Positions 57,501 to 64,000 of a stretch of DNA of 64,000 bases are shown one piece after another. Location of the stretch: assembly GCA_050084985.1 (NCBI GenBank), contig JBITNC010000001.1, forward strand, positions 92,380,001-92,444,000. Reading direction: 5' to 3'. The DNA is from Nageia nagi (lineage: Eukaryota > Pinophyta). How positions within the stretch are numbered: position 1 is the stretch's first letter; each line of letters opens with the position of its first letter. Below the pieces are notes generated by a model. The model was not told the DNA's origin and ran no database searches. It saw nothing but the letters and a program-made list of their open reading frames with translations. Made by a program: the position numbers and the translations under genes.

Positions 57501-59799
57501 GGTTGATGGAATTCGATATGGATAAAAAATCTCTTGATTGGTTGGTTCAAAAGCACAATGAGGATGGCTCATAATGCTAGTGTTTAAAATGTACATCAGC
57601 CACTTGCAATATTATATGCAAATTTTATAAATTACATAAAGTTTTTAGAGATAAAACAAATATAAAGCTTGTATTTACATAAAGATAATTAATAAACATG
57701 CAAAGGTTAAGAAATATATATACAATACAAACATATATACAACATAAAGTTTTTTATTTTTATTTTTTTGATATTTTTGTGTTTGTTATTTTTTATTATT
57801 TTCTCTTATTTTTCACAATGGAAGGTGATTTACAATCTTTGAATGATGTTGGTAAATAGTTTTCCTACAAATAATCCTATGTCCATGATCTAAGAAGTAA
57901 TGTGGCATTGAAGGGATTACTAAAATGAATGGTTGGGAATGAATGGATTATGAAATAAATGGTGGAAGTGATGGTTTAGGTTTAAAATTCATAATAATTC
58001 TTTAGGTTTCATAGATGAAGTTGAAACTCTAGTATGTACCTCAAGAAGTATCAAGAAGGATGGTATGTATGTAGGATGTAGTGAAATTGGAGATGATAGA
58101 ATTAGTGGTAATGGAGAAGTCCATGATGGTAATTATGGAATGAGACTCCCCATAGAAGCACTAAAATGCCTTTTGTTGATAGTGTTAAAATGATGTTTAT
58201 GGTAAACCATTTTGATTTGTTTCTTCTTGTTTAAATGTTGACTAATTTGTTCAAATTGCAATTTCACATTTAAAGGATTGTTCATGCAAAAACTATTATT
58301 GAACAATGAAATGTAATTATATACAACTTCATATTTTGAAAAGTATGAAATAAGATATGAGAATACTTGTTTTGAAATAATTGAATTTAGAATGAAAAAT
58401 GTCCCATATATTTGATATGAATATCTTCAACATAATCAATTATAATTTTGTGTTTATCATAAGGCCAATGTAGATGAAACCATTGTAATGAACTCATTTC
58501 AGATTCATGTTCCATCCATATTTCCTGTATCTTTATTTCAATTGTAACTTTTAAACCATTTATTTTTAATTTCCATACATTTTATGTATTATTGTCATAA
58601 TATTTCATGGCTATTACTTGTTGAATATCTTTTGGTAAAGTTAGAAAGTGAAAAATAAATGTAGAAGGACATTTTTGTAGTAACATCATGTAATCATCTC
58701 CTCTATACCTATCCATGAAATCTATATTAGCATAATCAAACTTGAATTATGTTTACAAATCTCTTAATTTCTTAAGAGTTTAATATTTTCTTTGAGTATC
58801 AGAAAGGAGGGTAAGAGAACCTTGATTTCAAATGTGAAAAGTGTTGATTAATATTTTGCTTAATTTTCTTTGACTTCCTTGGTTTGGGTATAAATGTAGG
58901 AAAAAATTCATATATCAATTTTTGATCACATAAATCTCCTACAAGCTAATTTATCCAAGTCATGATTGGATGTAAACTTTTGGATTTTGAGATGCAATGT
59001 ATAAAATTTAATCATTAAAAGTATAATCTAGTATTATTTTAAGAACTATAATGGGCCAATACAAGCATAAAAAATTTATTTTATGTATTTGTGTGTGGTA
59101 ATGCCAATATCTTAAGAAGTGCACAACTTTATCTATATAAATATCAAGATTGTATTCTTTAACACATATTTCCCATCCATCATATTTACTTGGATAATAA
59201 TTGAAAGCCAAATTCCTTTGTATATCAACAAGTAGTTGAAGGAATTTCTAAGCCCCTTGAAAAGTTAATTTCATCAATTTGGATATAGCTCTATCTCCAA
59301 GATATCTTGTTTTTCAAACCATGAATTTTATCATATTTCTCTTCTTTTACGTGAACACTCTTTCTCCTTTTTATCATCATCTCTCTCCAATTTATGCATA
59401 TCTATGAGTTTCTTGTATAAGTTTTACTTAATTAAACTATATTTACAATATGTACAAATTGATATACAAGATTTTACCTATAAAAAGGATGAAATGCATT
59501 ATGTTTATAATCTCACACTCATAATTTCCTTCCATATTAGCTAATTAGTAAGTTCCTAAACCAAATTTCTTCTTAGTAATATATTATTCTAACCAATTAG
59601 GGGCAAAGTTATCATGATGTTGGCATTCCATTCATAAGTTTTGATAATTTTCTTTAAGTAATCAATATCCTATGTTAAATTTATTGATTTTAGCTTTCTA
59701 ATCAAAAGCTTTCTTGATCAATTTTGATAAATTCATATATGTTCTAGTGCATAAATTCTTCTTTCATCCAATAGCAATGATTGATCTAATATGGTTGTA
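54571..59799. other. Long AT-rich stretch, nothing recognised with confidence
   Basis: Lies between the PMD ORF and the integrase of the minus-strand element. Two minus-strand open stretches abut at 57428-57201 and 57204-56800 (75 and 134 codons). The second is hydrophobic with three possible membrane segments. Neither resembles a known family, and they are probably chance. Confidence 0.4.
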
Positions 59800-60560
59800 T
59801 GGGTTGCTTCATTATTATATAAATCTTGTAATACAATGCATAAAGAGGGAATTTCAATTTCCAATGGTAGTACTACTTCCCCCAATAAACTAAAGAAAAT
59901 GGGGTTTCCCCAATAGAAGTTCTGATGCTAGTATGATATGCCCATAAAGCATGTGGAATCCTTGCATGCCAATCTCTATGGGAATTGTTAACTATTTTTT
60001 GCAAAATACTTTTAATTGTCTTATTTGTAGCTTCAGCTTGGCCATTCCCTTGTAGATAGTAGGGTGTTGAGAAACTAATTCTAATATGGTATCCTTTACG
60101 CAAAGCTAATACCTCTTTATTTTTGAAATTTTTTCCATTATCAATTACAATTTGATCCAAGTTCCCAAAATGGCATATGATGTGATGTTTATGAATTATG
60201 CTATTTTAAACCTTTGGTAAAAATCATAGGGATAACCTCAACCCATTTTGTAAAATATTATGTAGTTGTAATTATGAATTTATGACCACCTGATGAAGTG
60301 GGCGAGATTTGACCTATAAGGTCCAATGCCCATTTTGAGAATGACCATAATGATTGCATTGGTTGTAAGGCTTGTGATGGTTGAATATATAGATTGGCAT
60401 GTTTTTGCACTTAAAATATTTTTTGACATATTCAAAATAGTCATGTTCTATTGTAGGCAAATAATATCCTATGTGCATTAATCATTTTGTGATGGTTGGA
60501 CCAATAAAGTGTCCACATATTCCATCATGTGCACATGAAATTACAATTTATGAATCTACC
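59800..60560 (-). pseudogene. Tat-lineage integrase (minus strand)
   Basis: The best-kept part, 60160-59873, is open for 95 codons: MDQIVIDNGKNFKNKEV, GYHIRISFSTPYYLQGNGQA, EATNKTIKSILQKIVNNSHR, DWHARIPHALWAYHTSIRTS, IGETPFSLVYWGK. This is the second half of the integrase core with the GNGQAEATNK box (catalytic Glu) and ALWAY.TS.RTS.G.TPFSLVYG. Upstream, at about 60330-60230, the WAL DLIGQISP-type text (family W.IDLIG.I.P) is broken by frameshifts. Confidence 0.9.
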
Positions 60561-60829
60561 CATTCCATACATATAAGTAATATACCATCAAAACCTTTTT
60601 GATACAGCATGTCTCTTAATATACAATAGTCAAAATATTTTAATTTAAACACCTTCATGGCTTATTTAGTCAAGTTTCAAGATAAGAATCCATATCTTAA
60701 GAATTTAACTAATTGAATATGACATAAATTTTTATCTTCTATGGTAATATCCAAAACTTCAAGTGATTAATCATTTACATCCAAGGATTATTTGGTGATT
60801 TGAATTATTTTAATATGAATGGTACATCA
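60561..60829 (-). pseudogene. Integrase zinc-domain and linker remnants
   Basis: Minus-strand text between aRNH and the integrase core, with fragments such as MHIGYYLPTIEHDYFEYVKK (about 60480-60420; family GYYWPTM..D....V..C..CQ). Heavily broken. Confidence 0.5.
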
Positions 60830-61185
60830 ATGAGGATCTTGTGGTATCAAGGACCCAATTGATGCCATTGAATCAACAAACCTATTAGTTGATTGAGGCA
60901 CTACTTCTATCTCATATTTTTTGAATGATGATAGTAGTGTATCTACTAATTTTTTATATTTTTGAACTAATGGTTATTTACATTGGAAAATTCCTTTCAC
61001 TAGATTTAATATTAGCAATGAATCACCAATGAATTTAACTTTCTTTATTTTTTATTTTATAGCAATCTTCATGGCTAATATTAAAGCTTCATATTCAACA
61101 TTATTATTCATGCATGGAAAAGTTAATTTGAAAGAATATGGTAGGGGTAACTCTTATGGTGTAATGAATACAATACCAAAAAACC
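60830..61185 (-). pseudogene. Archaeal-type RNase H (aRNH) of the minus-strand Tat element
   Basis: Minus-strand text: GIVFITP.ELPLPYSFKLTF, NNNVEYEALILAMKIAI, KIKKVKFIGDSLLILNLVKG, KYKKLVDTLLSSFKKYEIE. This is the second RNase H characteristic of the Tat lineage (...LISP.G...P.S..L.F.CTNN.AEYEAL..GL..A...G......GDS.L...QV.G). It follows the ordinary RNase H, as at 7001-7800 in the plus-strand relative. Confidence 0.85.
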
Positions 61186-61221
61186 TACTTTTTTCACATC
61201 AAGAACTATCAAAGTAGATTA

Positions 61222-61640
61222 TCATATCCCATCCCTCTTCAATATAGCATGAGTTTTCATTTCATCTAGTTGGAAAACATGTTCATATGGTAATTCAATT
61301 ACAAGTAGTTTATCATCTTGTAATGGTTCTTTTGCAAGATAATCAACTATAACTTGGCCTTTTATAGATTTTTTACTTATGAATTGCAAATTGAACTCAA
61401 TTAAATGCATGATCCATTTATATGTTTTTATGTTTTGATAAGTTTTGATCATCATATATTTCAATAGATTTGATTTGGCAATCACATAAGTTGTATGATT
61501 CAACATGTAATGCCTAAGTTTATTTGTTGAAAAAACTATTGCTAAACACATCTTTTGCATGTATACATATCTTATCTAATAATCAATTAGAGTTTGACTA
61601 AGATAGTATATGGCTTGTTCCTTGTTATTTTTATTATTTT
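61222..61640 (-). pseudogene. RNase H of the minus-strand Tat element
   Basis: An open 112-codon piece from 61560: MCLAIVFSTNKLRHYMLNHT, TYVIAKSNLLKYMMIK, WIMHLIEFNLQFISKKSIKG and QVIVDYLAKEPL. It matches the C-terminal half of gypsy RNase H (LRHYML.H.T.VI...PLKY.......GR..KW...L.EFD...V..K.IKGQ...D.LA..P). Confidence 0.88.
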
Positions 61641-62540
61641 GAGCAAGCATGATACCTAAGGTGGTTTCTATGGCTGAAGAGTAAAGTAAAAATGGTTCTC
61701 CTTCCCTTAGAGAAATTAAAACTGGTGTGACAAAAGATAGCATTTTATTTATTCAAATGTTTCTTTTTTTTCATTTCCCTAGTAAAATTCAATTCCCTTT
61801 TTTTAAAAATTTATTAAAGGGTTTGTATTTATCATGTAATTGTGATATAAAGCACCTTATTGCTTGTAATTTTTCTTGCAAACTTTGTAATTATTTTATA
61901 TTTTATGAGGGACACATATTTACAATGGCATTTATTTTATTGGGATCTACTTCAATTCCTCATATTGATACAATAAAATTGAGTAACTTTCCTAAAGTGA
62001 CTCCAAAAATTCATTTCTTTGGATTTATTTTGATGTTATGTTCCAACAACCTATCAAAGATCTTTATAAGAACTTTTGGATGTTGTTCTCTAGTTTTAGA
62101 TTTAGTTAATAAATCATCTACATAATTTTCCATGATTTCATGCATGTAGTCATGGAAAATATATGTCATTACTCTTTGATAAATTTCCTTGGCATTCTTT
62201 AAACAAAAGGTTCCCCATGGTGTTGTGAATGTTATTTTATGTTGATCTTTTGTAGCTACTTTTGTCTTATTATATCTAGAGACTATTCATGAGTGAAAGC
62301 ATTTCATGTTCAAATGTAGTGTCAACCAAATTGTCAATATCTAGAAGTGGGAAATCATCTTTTGAACATGCTTTATTTATATCTCTAAAATATGTGCAAA
62401 CATAAATCTTTCCATTAGATTTTTTAATCAAAACCATATTGTATTTCCAATTAGAATAATCAATAGGTTGGATAAATTTTACTTCTAATAGCTTTTGTAA
62501 CTCTACTTTCATTATTAAAGCTATTTTAGGATGCATCTTT
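61641..62540 (-). pseudogene. Tat-lineage reverse transcriptase (minus strand)
   Basis: Open piece 62536-62276: MHPKIALIMKVELQKLLEVK, FIQPIDYSNWKYNMVLIKKS, NGKIYVCTYFRDINKACSKD, DFPLLDIDNLVDTTFEHEML. It carries the Tat signature NKACPKDDFPLP (here KACSKDDFPLL) and the VC.DFRDLNKA block (Asp reads Tyr). The rest of the palm continues towards 61650 with shifts, including a YVDDLLTKS-like box near 62115 (minus). Confidence 0.9.
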
Positions 62541-64000
62541 TGTAACTTTTATTTAATAGGTTTGGCATTTTTTTAAGACCTAAGTTATGTACTACTAATT
62601 TTGAATCCAATCCAAGCATATCTACATAGGACCATGCAAAATACTTTATGTTTTTCTTTAAGAATAGATGTGAATGTTTCCTTTTCTTTATCATTTAAAG
62701 ATTTTCCTAATTGAACAATCTTGGGATTATCAGGATCATCACTTAAATCTACATCAATTATTTATTCAATTAACATATGGGATCCCTCTTCTAATTGGCT
62801 AGGCACTAAATCCAATTTTTATCATCTAGGTTATATTCTTCATCTTCATCCATATTTTTCTCAATTAAGGTTGTATTTATGGAGGATTTGAATGCTTGGA
62901 ATATAAAATTTATATCTTTTAATTCTTGTATTATTGGATTATTAAAAATGAGTGAAAATTTTGTAATATCTTCATTAACCATGATATATGATGAAGACTT
63001 ATTTGAACTTACTAGCCTACATGATTCAAAATTATCATTATTTAGGTATTGATATGTTAGACTCTATTTCATCTTGATTGGTCATTCTTTCAAAACATTG
63101 AATTAACTCTTCATATTCCAATTTTTTTTATTCCAATTCAACCATTTCTATAACAAAATCTTTTTCATTCTCTACTATATACCTGAAGCCTATTTTATTA
63201 GTTAGTAATTGGTAATTAATATCACTTACATATCTAGGTCCTTTTTTGTGTTGACCTAAGCCATATCCTTTCCATTAACATTGATGAAAATATCTTTGGA
63301 AAAAGGATCATATGAAACATGATAAATATTCTAATGAATTGCACAATACACCTTCATTAGGTTTAGCTAAAGGAATAGGTGTTAGTTTTACAAGACCTGT
63401 GTATAAAAATAATGTTTGATTAGGTTTGATTCCTCCTGGTATTAATTACTCTACACACTAGGTGATCTTTAGGTCATCCAATATCTTGGGAGGAAGGAAT
63501 ATTGAATATTACATCATTGATCTCATATTCCCCTATTCCTAAATTGGATAACTTTATGGTTACTAGATAGATATCTAATAATTTTTCATCTTTAGCATTA
63601 TTACTTTAAGATGAGATGTTTACTTGAGATGAATCCTTTGATGAGGAGGATTTATTTAATTCATCTAGCTTACGAGCTCTTTCTTCCCAAGATTTCTTCT
63701 CTTGTGGTGTTGAAATTATCTTTGGTTGTAAGCTTTTATCAATTTCTTAGTGGTCATTAATTAATTTAGTTTGATTAATAGTTTATTTTTATTTTAATAT
63801 ATTTGAGGAAGCATGATCAATTTTATCAATATTAATTACTAATGGTTCATTTTTTGGTATAGGTACCATGAAAAAATGAGTGGTTGGTAAAGCTATATCA
63901 TTAGGAAAATAAGTACTATTATAATGTGAGTATGGATTATCATCTCCATACATAATGCAATACTCCTTCATGAATATATTTCAAATAATTATGATATGTT
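62541..64000 (-). pseudogene. Upstream polyprotein linker of the Tat element (runs off the window)
   Basis: Minus strand, between protease and RT in an intact Tat element. Near 63280-63240 there is GYGLGQHKKGP, like the G-patch-type GKGLGK..QG motif found in this linker in Tat-type elements. Other coding-like text: IGFRYIVENEKDFVIEMVEL near 63190, YLVTIKLSNLGIGEYEINDV near 63560, and an open 60-codon stretch at 63971-63789. No protease active site or gag is visible before the window ends. Confidence 0.5.

Noticed and set aside
2-63971. Most other open stretches of 60-90 codons
   Set aside because: AT-rich chance ORFs or shadows of pol, gag and PPR relics in other frames.
1-64000. CRISPR arrays, bacterial operons, tRNA or rRNA genes
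   Set aside because: No regularly spaced palindromic repeats with unique spacers, no tRNA box A/B pairs or rRNA cores recognised; all context is plant mobile DNA.

Overview
This window looks like intergenic, transposon-packed nuclear DNA of a seed plant with a large genome. It is strongly AT-rich. Nearly all recognisable coding sequence comes from LTR retrotransposons: Ty3/gypsy Tat-like and chromovirus types, and one Copia-like type. There is also a MULE transposase relic and fragments of PLS-type pentatricopeptide repeat (PPR) genes. The old, stop-ridden copies would suit a gymnosperm, but the sequence alone does not prove that. I see no intact host gene, no rRNA or tRNA gene and no CRISPR array.

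Layout. (1) 1-9180: remnants of Tat-lineage Ty3/gypsy elements on the + strand: a gag fragment, a plant-mobile-domain (PMD) ORF on the opposite strand, a polypurine tract with a 942-bp LTR, then RT, RNase H, a second (archaeal-type) RNase H and integrase. (2) 9229-11864: a young, complete, pol-less LTR element of the TR-GAG type with near-identical 320-bp LTRs, a perfect TTAAA target duplication and one open 308-aa gag ORF. (3) 14060-41229: a very large element with LTRs of about 4.83 kb and no recognisable gag or pol, resembling the LARD class. It starts TGTAA and ends TTACA, with a primer site after LTR1, a polypurine tract before LTR2 and target duplications TTCCT/TTCAT. Its LTRs carry antisense PPR gene fragments. 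Three younger elements lie nested in it: an internally deleted gypsy (22807-26370) inside a 21-bp minisatellite; a pol-less Copia-like element (about 31048-39640) in LTR2; and a chromovirus (33044-38961) inside the Copia-like element. (4) 43930-46865: another PPR fragment and a MULE/FAR1-like transposase pseudogene with intron-like gaps. (5) about 50849-64000: a second, minus-strand Tat-like element, with its polypurine tract near 50849, an opposite-strand PMD ORF with its own promoter/intron-like 5' end, then integrase, archaeal-type RNase H and RT; it runs past the window end.

The nesting order and LTR divergences judged by eye agree: the giant element is oldest (about 10-15%), then the chromovirus (about 10%), the deleted gypsy (about 6%) and the TR-GAG (about 1%). 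Stops in the degenerate frames often replace Trp and Gln codons, as expected from long-term cytosine deamination. All percentages are hand estimates. Three different pol-less or pol-deleted elements share one window, so trans-mobilised parasites of retrotransposons are its main theme.
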